NCBI GenBank assembly: GCA_011634665.1
Contig: WAEK01000011.1
Span: 222,001 to 286,000 of the forward strand
DNA from: Mortierella sp. BCC40632
Lineage: Eukaryota > Mortierellomycota > Mortierellomycetes > Mortierellales > Mortierellaceae
DNA: 64,000 nucleotides
Direction: 5' to 3'
In this document: piece by piece, positions 1 through 10,999 of the stretch
How the letters are laid out: each line of letters starts with the position of its first letter
How positions within the stretch are numbered: position 1 is the first letter of the stretch
Notes under the pieces: generated by a model
Databases searched by the model: none
What the model was told of the DNA's origin: nothing
What the model saw: only the letters and a program-made list of their open reading frames with translations
Program-made: the position numbers and the translations under genes

Positions 1-34
1 CGACATAACACAAAGTTGACAACAACTCACTTAC

Positions 35-2294
35 CAGTCGGATAAGTAGCATTTTTCGAAGAAGAGTTGGCCCTCGTTCGGAAACCATTGCGGCAGGCAT
101 AGTCGAGCATCATGGACTTGGCCTCCTCGAAATCCGAGAATTGATCATCGACTGCGGGGCTCCATCCAACAGCATCCACGTGCTCTCCTAGAAAAGGAAA
201 GCGTACAAATTTAGCACAACTCGTAGGCTAGTCTCAAGTGCAACAACTGCTAGATTCAATAGCGCACGCACCATAGCTCTGACACTCCGTGTTGTCCCTG
301 TTGTCATGACCACTTGCAGATGAGGCCTCGCCTCTGAGGCCTTCTAGATCTTCTGATGTATCCGACTCATTGGGGCAGAGAGAAACAGCGTCGTCCTCAT
401 CACTTTCGTTCTTTGTGGAACTATTGTCACTCTCGCTGCTGCTTGAAGATGAGGTACAACTCTCAGGACAATCGGGGCTGTTCGATCTATCGCCGTCGGA
501 CTTTTTCTTGCCAATTGTTCGGATACCCTCGTCTGGGCCTCTAGTCTTTTCCAGCTCTTCGACACTTGGCTCCTTTTCGCTCTCGTTAAGCTCCCTACTG
601 CCAGTAGCAAAGCTTTTCGTGTCTACAATGATTTCTTCCAAACTCTCATAGTCGAAGTTGTCATCGGAGCTGGCCAAGTTGTTGTAATGATCAATGTAGT
701 CGTCTGAATCCCTATCCACATCCGTGTAATCACTCTCGTTAGTTATAGGGCTCAGCTCTCTGCTTTTTGGATACTTTGCTTCTTTCTGGCCCTCGCAAAG
801 AACTGTATTGGCTGACTTTCCTAAGTCCTTGAGATACTTCTTGAACTTCTTGTCCAAATTAATGACCTTCGGACTGTTCCCTTTCTCCTTCCAAAAGTGC
901 TTTACGACATCGTCTTCCGTGACCTAAACGTAGATGGATACAACTTAGATACTGGAGTTCCTTTTATCTTCCTCTACCCTTTTGTGATGACCTGCCATTT
1001 TTTTTTTAAAAAAAAACCGCCCTCTCACAGTGCTCGGTACCTTAGTGTAAGCGACTAGAAGACGTGTGTAGCGGATTCGACTCATTATGGGATTGGTGTA
1101 TCTGACCCAGTCATACCCAGGAGTCACATCTTGCTCAATGGCCTGAAGAGCGAGGACACCACAGCTGAAGTCGTCATCCTGTGCTTGAACAGTGAATGCA
1201 CTGTGTTCATTCATGGCTGCCAGCTTTTCTAGATCAACCTTAAACTCCCCTTTCGGATCCTCCTGTCGCCCCTCTAGTACTCTCAACAGCCAAGTCTTCA
1301 GATGACAAACTGTATCCTCGGGTGCTCTCTTGCTGAGTGAGTCACCGATTAAAACAGTGTACTGAACAAGGTCGAATACCATCACGCCCCAATGATTCCC
1401 GTAGTGCACTACAGTGTAGACTTTCTCTGTGCGACTCCTTCGGATGTATTTTTCGAAAGGTTTTCCGACACTATCGTATCCGAATCCTGGGCATCGAACA
1501 GGCATGAAAACCCGCCTTCCTTGCTCTCCGTAAACAAGGTGGAAGAACAACATAATGTAGTTTATCACATCGTCGTTCAACCACTCATTACCACAGAGGA
1601 TGAAGAGGTCACGCGCGGTCACTCCGTGATCTGGGGGAGAAATGTTGGTTGGAAGGAGATAAGGCGTAGTTTTTCTTCATTCAACAGTCTGTTTTGAAGC
1701 CATTTAACAAACTCTTTTGATTTCATTGTTCAATGTCGATTTTGACCAAAGCCAGCGCATTGAGTTATTAAAATCATCAATGAACTTTCTTGTTGTAGCA
1801 ACCTAATGAAAGCAGTTGAACAGATTACTTATTAGTTACAGTTCGGGCGTAGAGCATTGCTCCGCGTCTCAATAAAAAAAAATTCAACACACACTCCTCC
1901 AACAAAACACGAGTCTGTAGTCCAGTAACATCTCATACCTGATTCAATACAGGGATGGAATCCAGATCAAACACGAGCTCATTGATGCCGTCGAACACCA
2001 CCATAAAGTCTTCTCTGTTTTCTTTTTGATGACCTCGCCGTGTCGCATCCAATAGAATTTCAATTTTGGGGATGAATGGAAGCTTGATCACATCCTTGAT
2101 GTCGCTCTTGAAAAATGATTTCCGCATAGTCTGCGATTCAGCTTCAACCAGTGTTCCCAGGCCGGTGTCTTTCAAAACGGGGATCAAATGACAGCAATTT
2201 CGCAGATCCTTAGCGGATTGGACTAGGAGCCAATTGAGCCAAAGCGGAAGTCGTACTTTTTCTTGTTTGCTTGGTGGCGGGAGATTGAAAGCAT
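35..2294 (-). pseudogene. Ulp1-like protease / MULE transposase fusion gene, 5' part (element A copy 1)
   Basis: Exons inferred at 2294-1939, 1802-1041, 923-272 and 187-35, all with GT-AG borders; the next exon is outside the window. Exon 2 encodes a C48/Ulp1 peptidase: WLNDDVINY, then NHWGVMVFD (His about residue 256), IGDSL (Asp about 273) and QAQDDDFSCGV (Gln and Cys about 333), so the catalytic set is complete. Exon 3 is an acidic, Ser-rich linker. Exon 4 begins a FAR1-like DNA-binding region (FEEAKSMMLDYACRNGFRTR). Ulp1 enzymes process or remove SUMO-type modifiers; in plants, MULEs with captured Ulp1 domains are known. A one-base deletion near 2235, relative to copy 2, shifts the frame between the ATG at 2294 and the rest of exon 1, so this copy is probably inactive. 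The ATG is chosen because a TATA box lies about 60 bp upstream. Confidence 0.8.
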
Positions 2295-2351
2295 GATGGG
2301 TAGTTGCGTAGAGTGAATGGTGAATGAATATTTGCCGTAGCCGTGTTGAGT

Positions 2352-2362
2352 CCCTTTTATAG
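2352..2362 (-). promoter_or_regulatory. TATA box of the Ulp1-transposase gene, copy 1
   Basis: CTATAAAAGGG on the minus strand, about 58 bp before the proposed ATG. The same box occurs at the same distance in copy 2. It faces away from the tandem array, on the opposite side from the small-gene promoter. Confidence 0.6.
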
Positions 2363-2659
2363 TGTAATGCTAAGCTGCATGGTTGTGGTGCTTCACCTGA
2401 CTCTTGCCCAACACATGCGGTTCCCGGGTTGGTACGAGAAAGCCCGTTGAAAAACTGCTCTCACTTAGTGCTAGAGTCAGATTAGACGCGTCCGCTAAAA
2501 AGTTTGATCTCTGCTCCTACACCTTGCTCGTTTGCCACTCTCGTTTCTGTTCATGATTTGCGAGGCCCCGATTCTCAACAAACCCAAGGTGAACATGGGT
2601 CACTCTAAACTACCGTCCACCACAAAACTTTGCTTTGTCTCAAAGACTATGCCAGTGAA

Positions 2660-3632
2660 GTACCAGAGAAGTTTATGGTTGCTCAGAGAAGTCTATGGTT
2701 GCTCAGAGAAGTCTATGGTTGCTCAGAGAAGGGGAGGGTTGTTCAGAGAAGGGAGGGTTGCTCAGAGAAGTATATGGTTGCTCAGAGAAGTCTATGGTTG
2801 CTCAGAGAAGGGGAGGGTTGTTCAGAGAAGGGGGGAGGGTTCTCAGAGAAGGGAGGGTTGTTCAGAGAAGGGGAGGGTTGCTCAGAGAAGTGTATAGTTG
2901 CTCAGAGAAAGTGTGTGGTTTTTCAGAGAAGTATATGGTTGTTCAGAGAAGTCTATGGTTGCTCAGAGAAGTATGTGGTTGTTCAGAGAAGTGTGTGGTT
3001 GTTCAGAGAAGTATGTGGTTGTTCAGAGAAGTGTGGTTGTTCAGAGAAGTCTATGGTTGCTCAGAGAAGGGAGGGTTGTTCAGAGAAGGGAGGGTTGTTC
3101 AGAGAAGGGGAGGGTTGCTCAGAGAAGTGTATAGTTGCTCAGAGAAGTATGTGGTTTTTCAGAGAGGGGGGGAGGGTTGTTCAGAGAAGTCTATGGTTGT
3201 TCAGAGAAGGGGAGGGTTGTTCAGAGAAGGGAGGGTTGCTCAGAGAAGTGTATAGTTGCTCAGAGAAGTATGTGGTTTTTCAGAGAGGGGGGAGGGTTGT
3301 TCAGAGAAGTCTATGGTTGCTCAGAGAAGGGGGGAGGGTTGTTCAGAGAAGTCTATGGTTGCTCAGAGAAGGGGAGGGTTGTTCAGAGAAGGAAAAGTTT
3401 TTCAGAGAAGGAAACGAGATGTACAAAAAGAAGTGGGCGTACAGCTTAGATAAAGAGATGGAAAAACAGAGAAGCGGGCGTACAGCAAAAAGAAGGAAAT
3501 GGGGAAGTATGTGGTATTTAAAAAAAAGTATGTGGCTTCTCAGAAAAAAAGTACATGGTTGTTTAGAGAAGTACATGGTTGTTCAGAGAAGTACATGGTT
3601 GTTCAGAGAAGTACATGGTTGTTCAGAGAAGG
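2660..3632 (+). repeat. Degenerate tandem array, 15-nt box plus short variable spacer (element A copy 1)
   Basis: Nearly 1 kb of units averaging about 20 bp. Each unit has a conserved box GGTTGYTCAGAGAAG followed by a 3-7 nt variable stretch drawn from a few classes (TCTAT, TATAT, TGTAT, TATGT, TGTGT, GGGAG and G-rich variants). The last part (about 3395-3545) is degenerate, then four units with spacer TACAT close the array. It lies between the divergent Ulp1-transposase gene (minus) and small gene (plus). Long open frames across it exist only because the repeat lacks stop codons. Confidence 0.92.
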
Positions 3633-3842
3633 AGACAAGGAAACAGGATGTTCAAAGAAGGGGCTGGGGTGTTCATAGAGGAGTGGAACGAGAGACCAGC
3701 GTGAGAACCAAGATTTATACAAGGAGGTAAGTTCAAGTGGTAGTCTCTCTCTTTCTCGCTTACTCTCTTTCTCTTCTACACGCACTCACTCACACACATT
3801 CCCACTCACATACACACATATTCTCCCTCTCTCCCTCTCTCC

Positions 3843-3874
<32 letters not shown>

Positions 3875-3900
3875 TTTCACGCTTCTCTGCCTCACCTCTT

Positions 3901-4863
3901 ATGCCAAAGCAGACTCCGACTAAGTCAGAGAACTCTCTGGCAGCCAAGTCGCCCAGGAGCAGGGCGGTGAGGGACGATTCGGCAACAGCGGAAGAAGCGA
4001 AAAAAAAAAAAGACCAACGAGGGGGTTGGTTGCACTTATTTCCAGTGTACTCAAGGACTCTTGAAGAAGCGGCGATCGCGGATTCTCTCTGCACAGGATG
4101 AAGATCACCTTTTGCGATACCACCAAGATGTGCCCCTCCGATTCCGCTGCAACAAAATAAACAAGGACATCATTATCACACGAGACCCCACCGCCGAGAT
4201 GCAGTACCGCTGCCTATGTATGACAACAATCAATTTGAGGTCATCAGTTAAACGACAAACACTATGATAGCTGCGAGCTTGCACAGAAGGCGGCTGAAGA
4301 AATGACCAACAATCCTTCAACATTTATTGCTTGTCAGCCATCATCATCGCTCGAAGTAGCGGATTCAGACATGACAGAGCATTTCAACCAAACAATGGCC
4401 ACCTACTACGAAAAATTTACCACCAAATTGTCTCAGCGAAGCGATAGGATTGAGCAACAACTCAGGGGAGCACTTCATTGGCCATCGTGTCCTCATAGAC
4501 GAGCTTTCAAGAGTCACAAAGCAGCTGGTGCAGGCAGAAGAGCGTCAATCCAAGAGACTAAGCGACTCTCTACACGTTAGAGAGAGACTGGATAGTCTTG
4601 ACGATAGGTTGAGGGCGATCAATAACTATTTTGAAACCTCGACACCAGGTAATCTTACAGATCACTTCTGCTGCCATTGCAAGCCATCTCCTCATGATAT
4701 CTATTCTAATATGCCTGATAGTACGAGGTTCTTCACCTTGGAGTCAAATAGATCCATTGTCTCCCCCGAGCCAGAAATGGGGATATTTGTCAAGTCTTCT
4801 GAAACTGGTGAGTTTAAAAAGCACATGATTGGAAGTAAAGACCCTGTTTGTGACACTTTCTAA
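3901..4863 (+). pseudogene. Element A small gene: Cys/His motif and coiled-coil protein, copy 1
   Basis: Starts ATGCCAAAGCAG after a long CT-rich leader with a CACTCACTCACACACATTC segment also seen before the element B homologue. The product has a Lys/Ser-rich N-terminus, then C-P ... YRCLCMTTINLRSSVKRHYD-S-C, a candidate zinc-binding C-x-C-x(n)-H-x3-C module, then about 150 residues rich in Glu, Arg, Gln and Leu that look coiled coil (for example ERQSKRLSDSLHVRERLDSL). Relative to copy 2, two extra bases near 4087 and further indels near 4157 and 4467 break the frame. No family I recognise. Conservation between elements A and B argues for an accessory transposon protein, probably DNA-binding; that role is inference. 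Confidence 0.7.
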
Positions 4864-5149
4864 CATGAAAAATAGGTGATGATGATTCATCCTAGATACA
4901 TCCCAGCTAGTAAATAAAAATGAGTTTCAGGAACCCGGTTGTAGACTTCCAATGCCGCAATAGGGATCTGTGCGCCAATCCCAATGTTTGAGCCGGCTCG
5001 AGTTTACAGAAGCAATCCTCTTTTTTTGAACTCTTTTATCATTTTTAAGTGGTCTCCTATATCGTGTCACATGCACATGCTACCCTAGTCAAAAAAGAAG
5101 TCAGTATAAAATGAATGATCTTTCGTTACGACTGAGAATAAGATCTCGC

Positions 5150-6362
5150 AGCTGTTGGATCTCTCGGACCTTTTTGCCCTAGTTGTAGACCCTGTCCTTG
5201 ACTGCCCCCCTCTTCTCTGCATTGTATTTTTTTGTAGCTATTTCGTTTCTGGGTCGCCTTCCACTTTTTTTCTTTTTTTTTTTTTTTTTTTTTTACAGGC
5301 CCTGTTGGGGCTTTATTTGTCAGCGCGCGCCCGTCCCACGATCTGCAGACGTAGCCAACTAGTTCTCAAGACTAACCACAGAATAGAGAGAAGAAAAAAA
5401 AGTGGAGGGCGACTCAGAAACGATATAGCTACTAAAAATACAAATGCAGAGAAGAGGGAAAAGACCAGAGTACAAAGAGCACCCGCAGAGGGGGGCAAGT
5501 CAAGGGCAGGATCTCTAACTAGGACAAAGGGTACGAGGGGTCCAGGAGCTGCGAGAGCGGCTCCTAATAATCAAGCAGGTCGACCTCAGCAACTTCAGCA
5601 CGCCTGATGTCGGGCGGCTTCGGTCTTGCGCGGGAGCTGGAGGAGTATATTCCCCTGGCATGTCTAAGAAAGGACCATAGACAGGGGGGTGGGCCACATC
5701 CGACCAAATGTCACTTCCTACTTGGACACCACAATGTACGGAGGGTGGTTCCAAGTCTCGTGCATCCGCTTGTAATTGGCGTCTGGTGTTGCTGCTGCTT
5801 TTGGATTCATTGATTGTTGTTTGTTATCCTTGAGTTTGGCTTGTTGGAGTGCTGTGTGTGCACGGAGCTTGAGGCTATTGACTGTGAGCCAGAGGAGATC
5901 ATCCGCTGAGCCGTCTCTTGGGGTTGGCCCGGAAGTAGCTTGTGGATGGCGACAAAAGTCTTCCAAATGCCGTACAGGACCACTGAGTGTGTGTACTGCG
6001 ATGAGGGGCAGGCTTTTTAGCTTCTGGCCATCCCAGCATGCAGTTGTCAGGCAGACTGTTGACGATCATGCCCAGGATGAGAGTGGCGATCCAAGAGCGG
6101 GCGGCCTTCTAGAGGGTCCACACTGCTCCGCAGTTGGCGAAGGAGTGTCGTGGATCCTCTATGCGGGGCTCCTGCCCGGGGTAGTCGATGAGACAGCGCT
6201 TGCACTTCTTATTGACGTCTTCGCTCCACGTAGTTCTGGCTTTATCTGTTGAAAGACCTCTCTTTTGGTGACCTAAGGAGGCGGTGTGTGCGATTGAACA
6301 CTGTGTCCCACCACTTGTCAGGATAGGGGTCGTTGTTCTGCGCAGGAGACTTGAGCTCCAAC
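5150..6362 (-). mobile_element. LINE fragments embedded in element A copy 1
   Basis: A short plus-sense LINE 3' piece (about 5150-5275) meets, through a T-run, a longer minus-sense LINE 3' part (about 5290-6362). The longer part encodes the C-terminal end of a LINE ORF2 with the CKRCLIDYPGQEP...H...C zinc-binding signature, interrupted by stops. The same arrangement is in copy 2 (49333-50590), so these insertions predate duplication of element A. Confidence 0.8.
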
Positions 6363-6664
6363 CTACTTACCTTTTTTCCTTCCCTTTGGTGGATTGAGGA
6401 CTAGATAGCCACGTCTGGAAAACATGGGACGGGTGCGCACAAATGAATAAAACCCCTAACGGGGCCTGTAAAAAAAAAAGAAAAAAAAAAGCTGGGACTG
6501 TAGATAAATGTGAGAGCAGAACGTTGAGATATGTGAGAGTAAGCTGGAGGCCTTTTTCAGGAGATATGTGTGAGAATAAGCGTCTCACACATATGTGAGA
6601 TTAAGAAAAAAAAGAGTTTGAGAGTTATTCTCACATATGACTGAGAATAAGCCGCTCACATATA
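6360..6664. repeat. Terminal inverted repeat of element A copy 1
   Basis: Matches 58036-58324 directly and 49016-49310 inversely. The inner third is a LINE 3' tail (AATAAAACCCCTAACGGGGCC type); the outer 190 bp is a series of short palindromes built from CTCACATATGTGAG and TTATTCTCAGTC. The terminal TGTGAGAA found in copy 2 is lost here. Confidence 0.85.
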
Positions 6665-6667
6665 ATT

Positions 6668-9070
6668 TTTTTTATGGGCCCCGTTAGGGGTTTTATTCGT
6701 CGGCGCGCACTCATACCACGGTCTGCGGACGTGGCCAGCTAGTTCACAAAAACTACACTATCCTACAACAGAAGAGTAGAGAGAAGAAGGAAAAGGTGGA
6801 GGGTGACCCAGAAACGATATAGCTACTAGAAATACAAATGCAGAGAAAGGGAAAAAGACCAGGTACAAAGAGCACCCGCAGAGGGGGCAAGTCAAAAGGC
6901 AGGATCTACAACTAGGGCAAAGGGTCCGAGGGGTCCAGGAGCTGCGAGAGCGGCTCCCAATCAAGCAGGTCAACGTCAGCGACGTTTGCTCGCCTGATGT
7001 CAGGCGGCTTCGGTCTTGCGCGCGAAGCTGGAGGAGTGTACTCCCCTGGCATGTCTAAAAAGGGACCATAGCCAGGGGTGGGCCACATCCAACCAAATGT
7101 CACCTCCTCTTTGGACACCACAATATACGGAGGGTGATTCCAAGTCTTGTGCATTCGCTTGTAATTGGCATCTGAAGTTGCTGCTGGGTTTGGGTTCGTT
7201 GCTTGCTGTTTGTTGTCCTTGAGGAGAGCTTGTTGGAGTGCTGTGTGTGCACGGAGCTTGAGGCTGTTGACGGTGAGCCAGAGGAGGTCGTCCGCTGTGC
7301 CATCTCTCGGGGGTTGTCCCGGGAGTAGCTTGTGGATGGCAACAAAAGTCCTCCAAATGCTGTACAGGACCAACGAGTGGATGTGTACTGCGATAGGGGG
7401 CAGTTTCTCAATTTCTGGCCATCCCAGCATGCAGTTGTCAGGCAGACTGCTGACGACCATGCCAGGGACGAGGGTGGTGATCCAGGAACGGGCGGCCTTC
7501 CAGAGGGCCCAGACTGCTCCACAGTTGGCGAAGGCGTGTCGAAGGTCCTCTATTTGAGGCTCCTGATCTGGGTAGTCAATGAGGCAGCGCTTGCACTTGC
7601 CATTGACGTCTTCCTTCCACTTGGCTCTGGCCTTGTCGGTGGTGATTGCATGGTGAGCGAGGTTGAAAAGAAAAAGACCTCTCTTTTGGTGTCCTGAGGG
7701 GGTGGTGTGTGCGCTTGAAGACCGTGTCCCACCACTTGTCAGGGTAGGGCTCGTTGTTTTGTGTAGGAGACTTGAGCCGCAGCCTACCATAGACTGGGGC
7801 GTATGGGTCTTTGCCTTGGTCGAAATTTTCCTGACGAGTGTTCTGCTTTCTGCTCTCCAGGTATTGACGGGCAGCGCGGACTGAAAAACCCTTCAATGTC
7901 GACCTCTCCTGCGAAGACGGTCTCCCCTCTAACGTCGGGGTCTGTGTTGGGGTGGGGGTGGAGTCTGGCGAAGGCCCACATCGCGTCTGGAACCACTGTG
8001 AGGCGGTAGTGTCTGCGGGAGTGGGGGGTGAGCGAGTTTGTGCTTCGGAGGGGTGGGTGAGGAGGGCAATCGCGTCGGTGGGGCGGAGGAGGGCGTACGT
8101 CTCTTGTGCAACTGCAGTGAAGAGGTCACCCCACTGGGGGAGGCCGTTCGCCATCGTGCGAGCCATTTGGCTTTTGAGCGCCGAGCATTGGAGCTCGACG
8201 TCCATCAAACCAAATCCACCTTTATCCTTGGGTCGTCTGAGCCAGTCTCTGCTGACCGAAGGTTTGTGTCCGTTCCACAGGAGGTCTGACGTCAAGGAGT
8301 TGATCTTCTGAAAAAAAAGTAGGCGAGAACTGGTAGAAGGCTGCTCCATACCACACTTTGGAGTAGATGTAGGCGTTTGCAACATGTACCCTCCCTTGAA
8401 GGGGGAGAGAGCGTGTACGAAGTGCATTAATGGACTTTTTTCACCGAGTTCACTATGTTGTCTTCGATCTGTGCCATGTCACGGCCGCCTACGCGGAGAG
8501 TGATACCGAGGTGGGTGAAAGGCTCTCCATATTCTTTGATGCTGAAGCCGGGGAGGGAATTGAGTTGGTGCTGGTGGGGTGAGGGGGATGACCGCAGTCT
8601 TCTCAACGTTGATCTTTGCTCCCGAGGCCCTCTCGTGTAGCTGGATGGCCCTTTGTGCTGCCTCCTCATCGCCCTCGGCGACGGCAAGGATAGTATCGTC
8701 TGCATATGCCGCGTGGGTAAAACGGGTGTTGGAGAGGACGATACCAGTAGCGTGCCTGTTGTAGTACAGGAGGAAAGGCTCCAGTACGAGGTTGAAGAGG
8801 ATTGGCGCAAGGGGATCCCCTTGGCGTAGGCCTCTTTTAATCTCGTAGGGAGGGGTTTGGGTGCCGTTGAAGAGAATTCTGGCCTCTAGGTTGTTGTAGC
8901 AGTGTTTGATCCAGCGTCGGATACGAGGACCGAAGCCAAAGTGCTCCAGTACACGATGAAGGTAGTCCCACTCGACGCGGTCGTAAGCCTTCTCTTGGTC
9001 AAGAGAGAGGAGGACAGCGTCGCCGAGAAGGATTGTACATCTTTCGTGTCTACGTGTTCTTGCTTTCGTT
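6668..9070 (-). mobile_element. 5'-truncated non-LTR retrotransposon (LINE), broken frames
   Basis: The poly(T) at 6667 is the 3' poly(A) of a minus-strand LINE whose tail reads ACGAATAAAACCCCTAACGGGGCCCAT. Upstream sense sequence encodes reverse transcriptase: DQEKAYDRVEW near 8985, GLRQGDPLAPILFN near 8820, AYADDTILAV near 8700 (the catalytic YxDD box), then a C-terminal CKRC...H...C zinc-binding region near 7600. Frames shift several times, so it is not functional. The 5' part (endonuclease and ORF1) is missing, and the 5' breakpoint is uncertain, about 9020-9070. The part 6668-7790 is nearly identical to 47690-48815. It abuts the broken tip of element A, suggesting insertion at or in that inverted repeat. 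Confidence 0.88.
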
Positions 9071-9344
9071 ATTTTTTTTTTACGCGGGTTTCCTGCGATG
9101 CTCTGGCTGCCAGTGCGACTTTGTGCACTCCCAGGGTGATAGTGCAGGTCCCAAGTAACGATTATGGGCTCTCAAACAAAAAAAAAGTAACGGACAAAAC
9201 AAACAAACAAAAACAAAAACAAAAAATAAATAAATAAATAAATAAAAAAAAAAAAAAAAAAAGATCATCAATCTTTTTGACCTACCACAACCACCCGCCC
9301 TGTCACATCCACCCGCCTAGCCACGACCACTTCCAAGAAAAAAG
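9071..9344. other. Spacer and leader between LINE and element B
   Basis: No gene seen. It holds a (AAAT)n and poly(A) tract at 9225-9262 that looks like an old retroelement tail, then 80 bp of C-rich leader ending in the ATG of the element B gene. No TATA box or inverted terminus recognisable. Confidence 0.5.
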
Positions 9345-10962
9345 ATGAGCGCTATCGAGATCAACGAGTCTGCCCCTGTTAGGGCCTATGACTACCAGAA
9401 GCTGTATGGCATGTCAGCAAAGATCTTCTATTCCAAGAAGTGGGCTCCTGGTCGACAGTCGTTCCAAGTGGCTCTGCTTGATTCAACCACTGTCGATCCT
9501 GCCGACGTTATGACAGACACGGCGATAAAGGATGCACCCACCATCCCGGACAACCTCGCAGTCAACAAGGCCTACATGCTACTCGGGGAAACGCAGAACA
9601 GAGCGCACCTCAAGTTCGCTTGCTTTGGTACTGTCGATGTCGCTGGGCTTGCAGCGTTACAACGCGCCAATCATGCTCTGGACACCATCGAAGAAATGCA
9701 AGCCCTGATTGCTTGGCTCAAGAACAACCAAGAGAACCCTAGAACTGGCAAATTTTGTCGTCAGCTTTTGGAATTAATCCCCAAAAAAAACCCAATGCCG
9801 TTCAGGCTCACTTCGTTTTACAAGCATTCCAAGAGCCTCACGATGCACCAAGTTTCATTTTTCCGCCCAGGTGTGTGGCTCGGAGACGAGCAGATCGATA
9901 CCATCCTCCACACCCTGGAAAAAAAGCACGAGGGTACAAGCAAGTCCAAGTTCCTCATTCTGCCGCTGGAGCTAGTACGAGCCCATGTCGACGCTATTGA
10001 GTGCAAGAGATCTGTAACCGTTGCCTGGGAAGAAGATCGCCGCAAGGTTATGCTCGACTTGCAAGACTATGCGGATGCCAACCCGGGCTGTAGTGCCAAG
10101 GCGTTCACAGTTCTAAACACTGTTAACCATTGGGCCGTTTTCGGTTTTGACCTTGCGCTCAAGAGACTTCTTTTCGGTGATTCATTGGACCGTGGACGCC
10201 TCCGCCGTGCGCGCTCAAGCTGGCTCGATGCTGCAAGACACTTGCTTCAATCCTGCTGCATTGGAGATCGACGCATCCGCTCCGAAGAGTGGAATTTTGA
10301 ACCGGTTAGATTCCCAGTCTCGCAACAAACCGATAGCAGCTCTTGCAATGCTATTGAGCACTACGTGCAACCGTCAGTAGAGCGATGGACACAAAAGCGA
10401 AGCGACTTCCATCGACTGAAGTACTTAATGTACGCAACATCAGTCTACCGCCCAGTAAGTTTTTTTTGCTAGCAACCATTCACAAATTCATCCCCCCTAT
10501 GTCTGCAAAAAAAAAAAAAAAAAAAAAGTCTCCATACGCCAGATGCTGACACAAAATGGATTCTGTAGGCTACTTTCATCAAAAGTACCCCCAGGAAAAA
10601 GTCACGCCCAAGAATAAGGACTCGGTCACCGAGGAGTCTCATGAAAAAGAAGAACTTGTCGAGAAGAGCAAAGTTAAAGGGGGGAAAAATTAAACACTGG
10701 AGAAGAGGCCGCCGAAGAACGCCAAGAGGTGCGCGTGAGGATGAACTCAGCACTTCCGAAAAGTCGCTTGAAAAGGAGGAAAGAATAGCCAAGAGTGATA
10801 AAGCAAGCGCTGTAGAGGAGACCATCGAAGAGGAACGTCAAGAGACGAATGACGATCGATCCAATTCTGACTCGGAGTATTCCGAGTCAGAACATGGCAA
10901 CACAGAGACGCATGATACTCTCGCGAAGGTAGGCACTTTTTTTTTTTTTTTAATTCGCGTTT

Positions 10963-10999
<37 letters not shown>

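Larger units (their letters stand above)
1..6664 (-). mobile_element. Ulp1-MULE element A, copy 1 (cut by window edge)
   Basis: Reverse-complement copy of the element at 49016-58324, collinear over its whole length here. Reading right to left it holds a hairpin-rich terminal inverted repeat (6360-6664), embedded LINE pieces (5150-6362), a small Cys/His coiled-coil gene on the plus strand (3901-4863), a tandem repeat array (2660-3632) and the first four exons of the Ulp1-transposase gene on the minus strand (35-2294). The transposase part lies beyond the left window edge. The outer tip of the inverted repeat is missing about ten bases compared with copy 2, and a LINE tail abuts the break at 6665. 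Copies 1 and 2 differ by scattered single-base indels. Confidence 0.88.

Noticed and set aside
2660..3632. CRISPR-like repeat-spacer look of the array
   Set aside because: Spacers are only 3-7 nt and fall into a few classes, there are no cas genes, and the context is eukaryotic.
2630..3730. 366-residue open frame with YGCSEK/REV repeats
   Set aside because: It is the tandem array translated; all three forward frames stay open because the unit lacks stops, and copy 2 differs in length and phase.
5776..6252. Plus-strand frame of 158 aa, and similar ones at 7165-7557 and 48195-48587
   Set aside because: Antisense shadows of the LINE ORF2.
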